Of a stretch of 64,000 bases of DNA, positions 1 to 32,323 are shown piece after piece. The notes beneath the pieces are model-generated. The model ran no database searches. It was given only the letters and a program-made list of their open reading frames with translations, and was not told where the DNA came from. The translations under genes and the position numbers were made by a program. Each line of letters starts with the position of its first letter. Within the stretch, counting starts at the first letter, position 1. Source of the stretch: Zygnema cylindricum (taxonomy: Eukaryota; Streptophyta; Zygnematophyceae; Zygnematales; Zygnemataceae); contig JBBHKE010001307.1 in NCBI GenBank assembly GCA_037447655.1, forward strand, positions 76,164 through 140,163, read 5' to 3'.

Positions 1-1440
1 CAGATTCATTTATTATTTCTTGCGGTATATATGCTTTGTACTCCGATTGTGGTCACGAATACTGTACATTGTCTTTTATTTTCTTGCTAAGTCCATGTGT
101 TCGGAATAATTTGCTTTTTTCGGGCAGATTCATTTATTATTTCTTGCGGTATATATGCTTTGTACTCCGATTGTGGTCACGAATACTGTACATATGTCAT
201 GGTCATTCATTTTCTGGTGATAATCGGCGACCCAAGCTGGATGTGATGCATGCCATTCATAGTTAAACCGTCTTGCACGACAGTTGTCATGCCGTAAGAC
301 GTCAGCGGGTATTATTATTTAATCGTGTACTAATTGATGTTTCAGTGACGTGACAGGTTCATATCCGAGAGTACAACTAGAGATACGTACGGGACAAAGG
401 TCGGAATATACTCCCGTACGGCACCACGGGAACACGATGTAAAATCAGCGTGGAACTGGACCGCGGTACAGCATCAGACGTCAGGAATTCAAACGGCTAC
501 AAACCTGACAGGTGTCTGAAGTCATGAACCCTTGGTGGTTCATGCATCATTCTTGCTTAGCTTAGGGAGGGTTTTCATCCTCGAGGTGTAGATGTAAGGC
601 GGTGGGAGGCGGCCACGCAGCGGTTGTCTCCAGAAACTGGCAGCGTTTCAACATAGAAACCTGCGTGCTCAGAGACATGTAGGAATTAGTGTAGCTGTAT
701 GGATTAGTGAAAGCATAGGATAAATGCCATTTGGCAAGATAGGAACTTTTGCAAAGTAAGTACGGGAATCCAACATTGGAAGGTTGTCGTTTTCTGGCAA
801 GCATTATTCTCGGGATTTGTTGAACTCTATCGTTAGGGTTTCACCTAAATATTTAGTGATAGACTAGTTTTTGAGTTAGGGTTTTTTTCCAGGCTCATAG
901 TCTATGCTAGTGACTGTCTCTGAGCACTATTCTCTCTTTGTGCCAAGTCCTTACCTAATCTACCGGCGCAAGCCAGCCTGCAAGGTTTCCCTCCAGACTG
1001 TGTTCTATTTGCTTGAGCGTACGAATTGTGGGGTGCGGATTTTGTGTTTACTTGCTGTCAGAGCGCTAACTTTGCAGTCTAGGAATACCGGCTATCTCAG
1101 CTCCTCCGCCCAGCTAAGGAAGGGTTCTTGTCTGTTGGTTGGACTCCTGTAGGGAATATTAAAAGACTTCATAGCCTAGTGGCTACTGTCGCAAATAAAA
1201 TTCCATCTTTACTTACTTGACCTTGCTTTGTTTTTTATTTTCTTGCTAAGTCCATGTGTTCGGAATAATTTGCTTTTTCGGGCAGATTCATTTATTATTT
1301 CTTGCGGTATATATGCTTTGTACTCTGATTGTGGTCACGAATACTGTACATATGTCATGGTCATTCATTTTCTGGTGATAATCAGCGACCCAAGCTGGAT
1401 GTGATGCATGCCATTCATAGTTAAACCGTCATGCACGACA
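1..1440. repeat. Direct-repeat pair (about 212 bp) around 946 bp; TRIM-like candidate
   Basis: Positions 70-282 and 1229-1440 are near-identical direct copies. Both begin TG and end CA, as LTRs do. A further partial copy (1-68) lies directly upstream, giving a local tandem period of about 124 bp. The 946 bp between the copies has no convincing ORF; an 82-codon frame at 904-1152 is unsupported. I see no clear primer-binding site or polypurine tract, and the flanks (TACAT / ATCAT) do not form a clean target duplication. It could be a terminal-repeat retrotransposon in miniature, a pair of solo LTRs, or a plain segmental duplication. Confidence 0.5.
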
Positions 1441-1445
1441 ATCAT

Positions 1446-1705
1446 CACCACTTCAAAATCTCTTAATAACCGTTATATATATTGTATATATGTATCAAAA
1501 GAACAAAAAAAAATATATCTCAAGCATCGTCACTTGAGGAGTTCATCTTAAGACCCAAAAAATAAAAGATCTCGGACATCATCACGATAAGAGCTCTTTA
1601 TGCCAAAAAACAAAAAACCTTTCTCCATTCTTGATTCTTCATTCTCCGTTCATCATCACTAAATTAGGTCTCAACGCCCGAAAAAAAAGAAGAAAGGTGC
1701 TGTTC
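1446..1705. other. Downstream flank of the ABCC gene
   Basis: AT-rich sequence with several A runs lies between the ABCC stop codon and the direct repeat. It probably holds the 3' UTR (minus strand). I see no other gene. Confidence 0.4.
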
Positions 1706-22275
<20,570 letters not shown>

Positions 22276-23653
22276 TTTTAAAAGGAAAGACTGTAAAATG
22301 GCATCTATAGCATTTGGTTGGAGACTTTTAAAACCAAGGAAAAGATTTAAAAGAACCGTTTTTTAATTTTTTTGCTGTTTTCTTGTTTTCAATTAAATTA
22401 TATTTTTGAGTGTTAGACAGCCCTTCAAGTAAGACAATGGTTTCCTATGTTTACTCTGCCTTCAAATCAGAGAGATTAAGCTATTTTAGGTCTCGCTGTA
22501 ACATGAATCAAGTGTCGTAAAATAATACAAATACGTTGCAAAATAACACATTTGAGATAAATATAGCAAAAGTTAAACTTTCAAAGAAGTGGCGTCCGTA
22601 TCTGTTAACTAATCCACGTTCTCGTACATCAAGAATCTCTGTAACTGCATTTTTTCACCGCAATCATAGTCCTCCTGCAAGCAAAAAAAAGTAAAAAACT
22701 GCTTGTGCTTCCACTGTTTGGAGTTTGAAGCTTAAAACCTTCGGGTGAAAAGACTTAAGGTCCTCTCAGTTCAAAATAGCCAAATGTCCACTGTTGCGCA
22801 AGCTACAAGACAGTACATCTGTACTTCTGTAGGAAGTACGAAAACCACGCGGCGCGCGCGCAGGAGTAATGAAAAGAATCCCACGTGGACAAAGTGAAGA
22901 GCTGGAAAATCTCTCGACGTAAACGTGGCGGACTGTACGATTCACACGCAACATTTTTGTGGGTCTAACTGCCAGCAAGGATTACAAAGATCTATCCTTC
23001 CACTGTCAGTGTAACAGGCAGTATCTCTCCCGTAACCAGTGGCCAGTTTCACCGATTAGGAAATTCGTCGTCGCAAATTTTACTTCTCTGCCCGTGAAAA
23101 TGTTTAATAATCGAAAACACATGTGCGATTTAGCTACTTTTGTAATTTATTTAATCGAGCGGATATTCTGTGTCCACGTCGGTCAAAAAACAGCTTCTGA
23201 CAGAAATATTAGCTTAGTTATCGTTCTGTTCCTACCCCAACTTGTTTTGTAAATTTGTGGCACACTTGGACGGCGTGTTTCACGAAGGTTTCACATAAAA
23301 ACTTTCAAAAGGAATTTTGTGCTCATTGTACGAATACAACATACGACAAGCTACACTGTAGCCTGGTAATGTAGCATCATTCCCACGTCTTCCACGTCTC
23401 AACATCGACTCTTGTTTCTCTTGTTTCGTGCTTCCATGTTTGCTACTAGACGACAACAACATTGGAATCGAATGGAACACTTGTCAAAAATACTCGCTAC
23501 TGTACCGTACTCCTCGGTGGTGGGAATAAAATTTTGTTTTCTCGTGCATGGTTCTATTTGGGATGTCATTTTTATTTTAATGACGACATAGCTTGACTCG
23601 TAATCACGTCCAATTAACAAGTTACAACTCACTTGTTGCAACAAACGTTACTA
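22276..23653. promoter_or_regulatory. Upstream region of the ABCC gene
   Basis: This is the 5' flank of the minus-strand ABCC gene and part of the 3-kb space to the divergent J-domain gene. AT-rich sequence surrounds a short GC-rich patch (GCGGCGCGCGCGC near 22851). No ORF here has support. I cannot place a TATA box or start site with confidence. Confidence 0.35.
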
Positions 23654-23656
23654 CAG

Positions 23657-24223
23657 TACACCGCCAATCGCTATTAGCGTAGAAGTTTCTTTAGCGTATA
23701 GGAATAATTACCGTGGTTTACGCTAATTAAGAATTTGAAAATTTTGGAAAAAAACATAGATTCTAATTGTTTAATAATTCTAGTTTGGGTCTTTGAAAAA
23801 AATAAATGTCGGTCGCAAACATGCTTACACTACTATAGGTATTTGTACAAAATCTGACAAATCGTACACAAATCGTACGTTCACACAGTCGAAACGTGGT
23901 TGTTGGACGAATATGTGCGAACGTGATATCTGACAACCCGATTTTATCCCCTTTTTAGAGCGCATATTCTCATGCGTCCGCGGTTACTAAAACTCAATAT
24001 TATACTTTTTCACTTAAAAGGTACAATTGTGTAAGGTCTGACACTGACAGTACACCACACTACTTAAACGACAACGTACTTTCGTTTTGTACGTTACTTA
24101 GAAAATAACCCTAAATGGCTAAATGGCGTAAAGAAACAAATAGAATAAGCTACGCTATTTGAGAAAAAAAAAAAAAGCGGGACGGAATTAGCGTACACTA
24201 CGCTAATAGCGATTAGCGGTGTA
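23657..24223. mobile_element. MITE family A, copy 1 (567 bp)
   Basis: Ends TACACCGCCAATCGC...ATTAGCG and its inverted complement form a terminal inverted repeat of about 23 bp with one or two mismatches. The interior has no transposase and matches, in inverted orientation, the copy at 45378-46265 (the stretch around TGTCGGTCGCAAACATGC). The ends resemble those of the hAT element at 42034-45285. A clean target duplication was not found. Confidence 0.75.
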
Positions 24224-24234
24224 GTGGTTTAACA

Positions 24235-24606
24235 CATAGTTCAAAAGTAGGGGAAAGTACACCCATAAAATATGCCTATTGTACGCAAAAAATACAATAT
24301 AGTGATATACCCTTAAGACCCATATTGTATTGGCCGCAAAATGAAATAAAATAGTAACAGGGTTGAGTTGCACATGGATCGATAGAGAATTAAACGTCAT
24401 GTCTAAATTTGAAAAAAAAAACGGACAAAAAAATCTTTTTCTGTGAGTTTTGAGCGACTTTTTATTTAAACCGTCAGATTCGGACGATCGGACGGTCTCT
24501 GATCAAAGTAGCGACGTAAGACGATCACATGAAAAGCCCGTAACACAACTTACGATGAAGGCGCCGACAAAAGACCTACAATAGAAACGCCTACTTTTGA
24601 ACTATG
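24235..24606. mobile_element. MITE family B, copy 1 (372 bp)
   Basis: Perfect 17-bp terminal inverted repeats, CATAGTTCAAAAGTAGG, bound a non-coding element 11 bp downstream of MITE A copy 1. The interior shares long blocks (CCGTCAGATTCGGACGAT; AAAGCCC.TAACACAACTTAC) with the copy at 45817-46132. That copy shows an 8-bp target duplication, placing family B among hAT-type elements. Confidence 0.8.
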
Positions 24607-25318
24607 ATTTCAAATGCTTGGAGTTCCATGACTGGTTGTACGTGCGAAACAAAAGTGCGAAAAACAATTGGCAACGCGTAGTATGTCTGTGAAATACGCG
24701 TATAGTTTGGAGTAATCACATATAGCGTTCCCGCACATTTGAACTATGGGTCCATAACTATGGTTAACATACAAGTATACGACCGCAACGGATCGATTTT
24801 TTTCATTTTCCCTTCCCCTGTTCTAGTTTCTTCTTCTCTTCTTCACAGTGGAAGTTTACAGGTGTAGGTTTTTGACATTATCCTCGAGAGAAAAAGGAAA
24901 AAGAAGTGAAGAGTAGAAAATAAGGGAAACAGGAAGAACACCTGGAGTACCTTTCAGTTTTACTTTGAAAATCATTTTCCTACTGTGCATGTAGTATTTT
25001 TACTTTGCTTTTGTTCTCGACCTTCGCTAACCCTTTTAATTGTCGTACTTAAGAAGCGCGTACTAGAGAACGTTTTGACAAATAGGATGTTCAAAGTATT
25101 TGACAAGTCAAAGGCGAGGAAATGAGGAATATATTTATCACAATGGAGAAACCATTAGTGATTGACCAAATTATGTCAGGTTTTAGTAGAGGGAAGAATG
25201 TAGTCCGAAGTATTTCTCTTTTGTGTTTCTTGGTTTTTTTTATTTCTTGTTGACAACCTGGAAGGTTTTTGGACGATTTTGATTGAAGTTCTCCTGTTCG
25301 TGAAGAGGAGTTGTTAGA
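24607..25318. promoter_or_regulatory. Upstream region of the J-domain gene
   Basis: AT-rich 5' flank and presumed 5' UTR of the plus-strand J-domain gene. It contains a short leftover of family B sequence (TTTGAACTATGG near 24738). No other gene is supported. Confidence 0.35.
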
Positions 25319-28300
25319 ATGGAGTGTAATCGAGATGAAGCCGTGAGAGCAAAGGAGATGGCAGAGAAGAAAATTGCAGCCAGTGATTTTGTTGGTGCTC
25401 GGAAATATGTTGAAATGGCTCAGCGGTTGTTTCCGGGTCTGGATGGACTGTCTCAAGTTTTGGCAGTGGTGGAGGTGCAGGCAGCTGCCCAGGATAAAGT
25501 CGCCACAGACAGTAATTGGTATGGTATTTTGCAAATTGACTCGACGGCAGATGATTCACTCATTAAGAAGCAGTATCGAAAGCTTGCGTTGCTTCTCCAT
25601 CCAGACAAAAACAAAGGAGTAGGTGCTGAGGCGGCATTCAAGGTTATTAGTGAAGCACTAGGCGTGCTATCGGATAAGGGAAGACGAGCTGCTTATGATA
25701 TTCGTTTGAAGACAGCCACAACCAGAAAGGCACAGGGAGCAAATGCAGGAAGAGGAAAGAATGCCAGTCATTATCAATACCAGCAACAACAACAACAAAA
25801 ACAATTCCAGCAACAGCAACAAAGTACAGCGTATCAGTTTGAGAAAACAGGAAATTTCTATGGCAGTAGTTCAAACCCTGTTGCTGGTGCTTTTTTTATA
25901 ACATGCCCATACTGTCATGATATCTCAGGTTGCCTGACTATTAATCGCAACAAACCAGTACAGTGTCTCAAATGTCGAAGATATTACATTGCTGTGGACA
26001 TGAGACCAGAGGCGGCACAAGTACCAAGTTCTGGTTTCAACCAACAGCAGGTTCCTGGATTTGGATCTCAGAATATCTCTGGATGGCCTCCTGGAACTTC
26101 CATGAAAGAGCCCTCTTCTCATGGAGGAGCTCCTCCTCAAATGCCACGGCAATCTGGATTTGGGGTTTCTGCTGAGGGCGGCACTTCAGCAGACCCTGGG
26201 CCAGGGTTTGCAGAACAGGCGCAAGCCAATGGTACTGGAGCATATGTACAAAATGTTTGGAACACAGTCCAAAAGCAAAAGGTGGAAGCAGAGAAGAAGA
26301 GAAAAGAGAAGGAGGCAAAGCGCTTGGAAAAAGAAGAGGCAAAGAAGAAAGCCAGGGAGGAAGAAGAGCAGCGCCGCAAAGTGGAAAAGGAACGGAAGGA
26401 CAGAGAAAAGCAAGAGCAAGCCGCCAAAGCAAAGTTGGCAAAGGATGCGAAAGAAGCAGCACGTAAACGTGAATTGGAAGTTTTGAAACAAAGGCGGAAG
26501 GCCCTGGATGAAAAACTCGACGCAAGGAAGAAGGAGGAAGGAAGGCAGAAAGGGCCAAAGCGAATCCGAAGAATGAAGAATGGCTCAGATGATGAACTGG
26601 AATATGACGAGGTACCTGAGCTGGATGATGATGTGGACTTGAATTTATCCACCAAGGAAGGTTCAGAAAGACACCCTCCGCCATCCTCGCATTTTGTGAG
26701 GAGATCCGCCCGGAACAGAAACAAAGTGAGTTACAGAATTGATAGTGATGACGAAGATGACAGGCATGTAGGTACTAATGGGCACGCTCCAGCTCATCAG
26801 CCAACATCTTCAGCATGTGAACCAGGTTCTGGAGCGGAATGTACTGACCAAGTACTTGGAGGAGCTGGGCCGGGGCTTCAAGAACACCGTTCTGACCGTG
26901 CAGATGATGACATGACTGGCGATGTTGGCAAATCAATGCCAGCAGACCCAGCAGCTCGGAAGGATGATCTCTCCTCTTCTTTGCGTCGGAAGGACACGTC
27001 TTTTCAGCAGCCACAACCTTCTAACCCCCCCCCTCAACGCCAGCACCAATCTCCTCAAGCAAAAATAATGCAACCACAGGTAAAAGTGGATGAACTTGGT
27101 GAGGAGATCAATCCCGTTAAGAAAACAGCAAAGCAAGCTGATCAGAGTGTGGATGCAAAGCACAAATCAGCAGAGAACATTATTGATGAGAAGCAAAAGC
27201 AAGTTGTGGATATTGGGGATGGAAAGCATAAGCGAGCTGGGAGCACCCCCGACAAGAAGCAAAAACGAGTCGGTGACATTGTGGATGGAAAGCAAAAGCA
27301 GGTTGGGAATTCTGTGGATGTAATTGAAAAGCAAGCCGGATCTACTGCACGTGGCAGTGCTAGTGTAGCACATGATTTACATGGAAAGGATCATTTCCCC
27401 GCGAAACATGAAGTCTTGGAGACTGGTCAGTCGTCACCTGTTGAACAGCTGCAGACTGGATGTACATTATCCCATCCGCCTAGAGTACTTCAGGAAACAG
27501 GAGTCACTCATGAATCTGATGTTTCGAAAGAGGATTGTGACTTGCAAACCGAGACCAAGGAGATGTTTGTTCCAGATCCTGACTTTTACGATTTTGACCA
27601 GGATCGGCTGGAAGAGGACATTCATAAATCTCAGGTTGACTATCAGACCATCATTTTTATCCAACTGCTTTCCTTTTTTTTCAAACTTTGTGGTGGTTTC
27701 ATCTGATATTTTTCTTTTAGATGTAAAGAAAATAGTAGTCACATGTAGTTTACGACAGTGAAATGCGCAACAAGTTCATTTGTGCTGGTGCTAGAGATGT
27801 AGCATAGTTTTTTGCTCTTTCCTTAATTTTTTCATTTCGGCAGACGATCACAAGCTATTCGTACAACTGGAAGTCTGTTGCATCATTTTCTCTTCTTCCT
27901 TGCAAGTTCAAAGGAGGGATGAAGTCTTATTGTCTAGGAGGTTTCATAGGATGGAGGTGCTTACATGCTTGAACAATGGGAAATTTGGATGTAACAGGTT
28001 TGGGCTCTTTATGATGACATTGATGGTATGCCAAGGTACTATGCCAGGATAAACAGGGTCACCCGTACACCAAAGTTTTCATGCTCTGCTTCTTGGTTTG
28101 AGGCCTTATCTGAAGGCAAGTCTCTTGTTAACGGTGACATTCTTTCAGCAGGGTGCGGGAAATACAGTTTGGGAAGGCCTGGGAAACATTCATCAGTCAG
28201 TGTGTTTTCTCACAGAGTAGAAATTCCAGAGCCCGTAGATAGCTTTTGTCGGATTTATCCAAAGGAAGGGGAAGTATGGGCCGTTTACAAGCAGGAGTGG

Positions 28301-29293
28301 TTACAGACAGGAAAAGAACAGCCAGAAGATACCAAAGAACACGGTTCAGGCTGGCCAGTCCCCATTTTCTATGAGATGGTCGTCGTCGAGGCAACCTATA
28401 CGGATTCGATTGGTGTGGAGGTTTGCTACTTGTCGAAGATTGTCGGTTTTAAGACAATGTTTCAGGTGACACTTGGAACCTCATGCTTGTTTGGTCATCA
28501 ACAGGCGAAATTGCTATGAATATGTGTGGAGGATGTATTTTACAAGTTTTTCCATTGACATGGGCAACAGTGTTGTCATGGTATGTTGCATTTTTTTCTT
28601 GCATCAAGAAGCGCAGCAATGGTGTTATTGGAATTTCCTTGCTGAATTGTTTGACGATGACAATATTTGGAATCAATGCTTCCTGTGATCAACTGTTTGG
28701 ACTTGTTCGACTCTCTGTATTTTTTTATATCTGTTTGGCTATGGCTGACCCACGTACATGAGTAAATTGGTTTATGTGTCTGATCACTCATTCTGATTTT
28801 GCGTGTCAATGGCACACAGAAGCTAGTTTTTGCTGCTTTGTTGCAAAAATAGCAAAAATAGAGGTCATTCAAGTAAGGTTTAGCGATTCACCAAAAAACA
28901 CATGAAATGTCTGCCAATTTGATGGTTCACTGGAATTTACAAAAATGGTAAGCAAAAATAGTTCTGTGGTGGTTTTAAATCCTATTTGCAAGTTATCATG
29001 AAATTTGGTTGTTGCCATGTAGCCATCCTCTTTTGATGTGTTGAAATATGTCACTCTCTCATGTCGCTCTTGGTTTAATGTTTCCGTGGTTTAATTTGCA
29101 GAGAAACATGGAACGGAGTCAAGTGAAATTTGCTTCTCCAGAAATAAGTCGGAGGTTTTCTCACAAGGTTCCCCACCATATATGCACAGGCAATGAAAGT
29201 GACCAGAGAAAAGTGCCAGCTGGCGCTTGGGAATTGGACCCCGCTGCTACTCCCCTTGACCTTATATACCCAACAGAGAATTCTCGCAGGTAG
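25319..29293 (+). CDS. J-domain protein with zinc ribbon and C-terminal DUF3444 domain (three exons)
   Basis: Exons 25319-27634, 27998-28465 and 29102-29293 join in phase 0 with GT-AG borders into about 991 residues. Residues 1-60 form the helical N-terminus typical of plant DUF3444 J-proteins. The J domain (about 66-127) has HPD at 94-96, so it can stimulate Hsp70 ATPase. A Q-rich stretch (154-168) precedes a four-cysteine zinc ribbon (CPYC at 196-199, CLKC at 216-219). A long charged coiled coil (about 320-410) and a low-complexity region with 15-17-residue repeats follow. Exon 2 opens VWALYDDIDGMPRYYARI, the start of DUF3444, and continues through GWPVPIFYEMVVVEA. The family occurs in land plants; individual roles are mostly unknown. 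The gene diverges from the ABCC gene. No damage seen. Confidence 0.92.
27085..27345 (+). repeat. Coding tandem repeat, about 16-17 residues, in the J-domain protein
   Basis: Four to five degenerate units of the form D-x-K-x-K-x-x-x-x-x-I-x-D (AKHKSAENIIDEKQKQVVDI, then GKHKRAGSTPDKKQKR, then GKQKQVG) follow one another in exon 1. They are basic and probably disordered. The unit length is a multiple of three, so copy-number change would keep the frame. Confidence 0.6.
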
Positions 29294-30600
29294 TTAAACT
29301 TGGAGGGAAGGGATGGGATTGAGAATGGCTTTGAAGCAGGCTTTTCATTGCGTTATGAATAGCAGTTTTTGAGTAGAGTAGTGTTGGAAGTGGGCCTAGT
29401 GAGAATTCAGTCATCTGGATTTGGCAGGCTGAAATGAAAGTGTTTTTAGGACAGTAGCTCTGATGAGACCGCTTATTAAACATAGCGACACACGAATTTG
29501 GGGTTGGCAACATATCTTGTTGAAGCTGTGCCAAAAACGACTGCCGTAGTTTTGAGAAAACCTATTATTGGAAAGAACCGCCGCCAGTTACATTTTGCAA
29601 CCTCGCGGAGGTCAGTTTTTATGGGACGGTTGAAGTTAGGACCCGTTGGAGCGACCATGGGCTGTGTTGGATAAGCAGTACTTATATGTTACCGGCATTT
29701 AATTACAAACTTGGAATTATAGGTGAATTGAAGATGATCGAATACATGTGCTCAAATATGAGATGTATATTTGGCAAAATGCCAGCTATGTAGAAAGCAT
29801 ACTAGGTACCTAGAGATGCAAAAGCAGTATTATCTGATTGCACAATTAGCATGTTTAGAATGACGTATTAAATCCTCACAATTTTCTTAGCTCCCGTTAC
29901 TTCAAGAATGATGTCACACGCCATTTGTTCCTCATTGTTGAGAGACTTCAAATTTTAATGGAACCTGTTTCGAGAAAGGATTTGTCTTGTTGGACTTTCT
30001 GCTCCTTATGGTTTTGGTAATATTCAGCCTTTTGTTGAAAGTTGTGGCCTTGGGTGCTCGCTGATCCGTGCAAGATAACAGTTGCGATGTTCTGTGCAAG
30101 GATCTGTTGCCAACCTCCAATTGTAGTTTTGGGTTTCCAGGTGGATTTAAGTATTAACTTTTAGATTACGGGGCATAGATGTATGTTGGGTGCGATTCAG
30201 CCTTTGTTGAAATCTGTGGCCTTCAATGGTATCTCTGATCCATGCAAGATGAGCTCTGTCGAAGGATCTTTTGGTAACCTGCAATTAGGGTTCTTGAGAT
30301 TTCAGGTCGATCTTGGCTTTTTGATAGGTTTCTGGGCCTTGATTTGTTGATGGGTTGAGAGGTACAAAGTTAGCTTATAGAAACAGTAAGTGTCCTTAGG
30401 ACTTTAGACAGAGAATTCTATGGTTTTGCAATGATCAAACAAATGAGAGCCTGTTAAAGGTGAGGAAGTTTCAGCAAGAGAATTCTATGGCCAAAAACAT
30501 AGAATTAGTGGTGAGATATTCCAGTATAAGGTTCAAAGGCCTCCTTTGTTAAGCTATTGCCATTGAGGGATTTGTCCAGGTTCATCCCCTGATTGCATCC
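29294..30600. other. 3' flank of the J-domain gene, with a tandem duplication
   Basis: No gene is supported here. The first few hundred bases are probably 3' UTR. A diverged tandem duplication of about 165 bp lies at 30025-30160 and 30189-30320; both copies contain ATTCAGCCTTTTGTTGAAA, GTGGCCTT, GATC..TGCAAGAT and a TTCAGGT/TCCAGGT end. Confidence 0.5.
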
Positions 30601-30927
30601 AGCGATGCCTGGGGAAAACAAAACCGCCCCCTCGCTATAAGAACCGAGGTATGACTTTATTAAGAACTTGTGTGTAAATGGAAACAAAAAAAATGCAGGA
30701 TAAATTAAAAGAGCACGATGGTACACCATCTGAGTCTGGGGGTACAAAAGGGGTGGCATGACCAACACTGAAAAACAACAATAAAAAACAAAAAGAGCGA
30801 CGAGAACACACAAAAAATGGAAGCAACAACAAGGAAAATAAAAGCACCCTAACTCAAAATGAAAAGCACAGCAACTCACAAAAACAAAACTACAAACCCT
30901 AACCCCAACCCTAACTCAATTAAATAT

Positions 30928-32318
30928 CTACGAAAAACAACCCCGTAAGTCCCCCCAGCCCGAGAGAGCACGTTGAGGGAGTTCCGGAGCACGGCGACGA
31001 TCCATAACCGCAACAGTCGATCGGAGGAGAATATAAGCTTGAACTCGCTGTAGAGCCACAGATAAGCGTTGACGGTAAAAAGAAGTAAGGACCGAAGGAG
31101 GAGGGCTCCCAGTTCCTCGACGCTCGAAAGCACGTCGAGCACAAGTAGGGAGAAACTCGTCCAGTGCAACACCCAAACAACCAAAGATCTCGACCACCAT
31201 CGGAATAAAGTCATCCATAGGGTCCCGGTGGGCATAATCACGCTCCTTCGCCTTAGCAGCATCACGAGCTGCCACCCCAAGATGTCGAGCCGCCTAACCA
31301 ACAACTATAGCTGAAGTAGGGTTCGCCAGAACAATATCACCGAAAATGCGACGGGCACCATCAAGCAAAACAACATCGATCCGACGCGAGGGAATAATAT
31401 GAGAAACCTCTCGACGCACAGAAAAGCCCCCTTCTGAAGTGATAGTGGCAACGGTGTGTCGAATAGTGTCGTGCGCCTGGATCAAATCTCCCCCGTGGGA
31501 GCAACGAAGCAAATGGACACCATCGACCCCTAAGACACGACCACATGCACAAACAAGAGAGCCAAGTAAAGGAGGATAGGGGAGGCCAAGGAGAAACCGA
31601 AGGGCGGTGGTGAACTGAGCTGGTGAGAATCGGAGAGTGGACAAAATAGGTGTGGCAAAAAGCAAAGACCCAGAACCAGGTCCACCACAAGAGAGAAGAC
31701 GGGCACGAGAAGAATCGGAGGGAAGCGCCTTGAGAAGCTCGGATTTCATGGTGGCTCGGAAATCGATTCCTGGACACGCTCAACAGATTTTGTAACAAGG
31801 GTCGAGAAAATCGGCACATCCACAAGGGAATGGGGAGGAAGAGAACGTGACGCGTCCAATAGAGCTCGCTGAATGGCGAACACACCGTCTGAAACCCGGG
31901 GGATAACATTAGCTAGAACGCAGGTGTCCCCAACTAACAAACTGGAAACAAGAGTAGAGGCAATAAGGCACCAACTTCCCAAATAGGCAGCGGGAGCAAC
32001 ACGAGCGGTCGATAATAGACCCAACCCCCCAGTAGAGACAGGGAGGGATGCTTGAATGAAGGCCGATGGCCCAGACTCGCGATCAAATGCCCCGCGACCC
32101 AACAAAGTGTGGAGGACGTCCATGAGGCGATCGTCAAAAGCCGAGAGAGAGGAGACAAATGTCGAGGTGGGAGGGGAAGTACGAGTGAGGTAAGAAGGGC
32201 AGTGGGGGAAACACCTGGTTAACATAGCAAAAGCAACTTGGGGATCGGGAAGGTGGGGAAGGTCGTCCACTTGGGCTAGATCTGTCTGTAAAGCATCATC
32301 AAGGAATTAGGTCACGAA
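30928..32318 (-). pseudogene. LINE 3' half: RT thumb, CCHC knuckle and restriction-like endonuclease
   Basis: The frame from 32270 reads LPHLPDPQVAFAMLTRCFP, then GLGLLSTARVAPAAYLGSW, typical of the region after RT in R2-like LINEs. From 31749 come CACGRV...HLLRCSHGGD (CCHC) and RRIDVVLLD...DIVLANP, the RLE endonuclease core, with R in place of the usual RP before ID. A stop at 31294 interrupts it, and the C-terminus resumes (ARDAAKAKERDYAHRDPMDDF) to a stop at 30928. Short CCCTAA-like words follow at about 30895-30915. Confidence 0.8.
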
Positions 32319-32323
32319 AGTAT

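Noticed and set aside
904-1152. 82-codon frame inside the first direct-repeat region
   Set aside because: Short, no domain, and located within repeat-like DNA without a supporting context.
23654-24226. CACTA-type (CMC) transposon, because some ends read CACTACACCG
   Set aside because: Only some right-hand ends show CACTA, left ends do not, no 3-bp duplication is seen, and similar ends occur on an element with hAT transposase and 8-bp duplication.
30895-30915. Telomere-like CCCTAA words
   Set aside because: Only about three irregular units within the 3' region of the LINE; no sign of a chromosome end.
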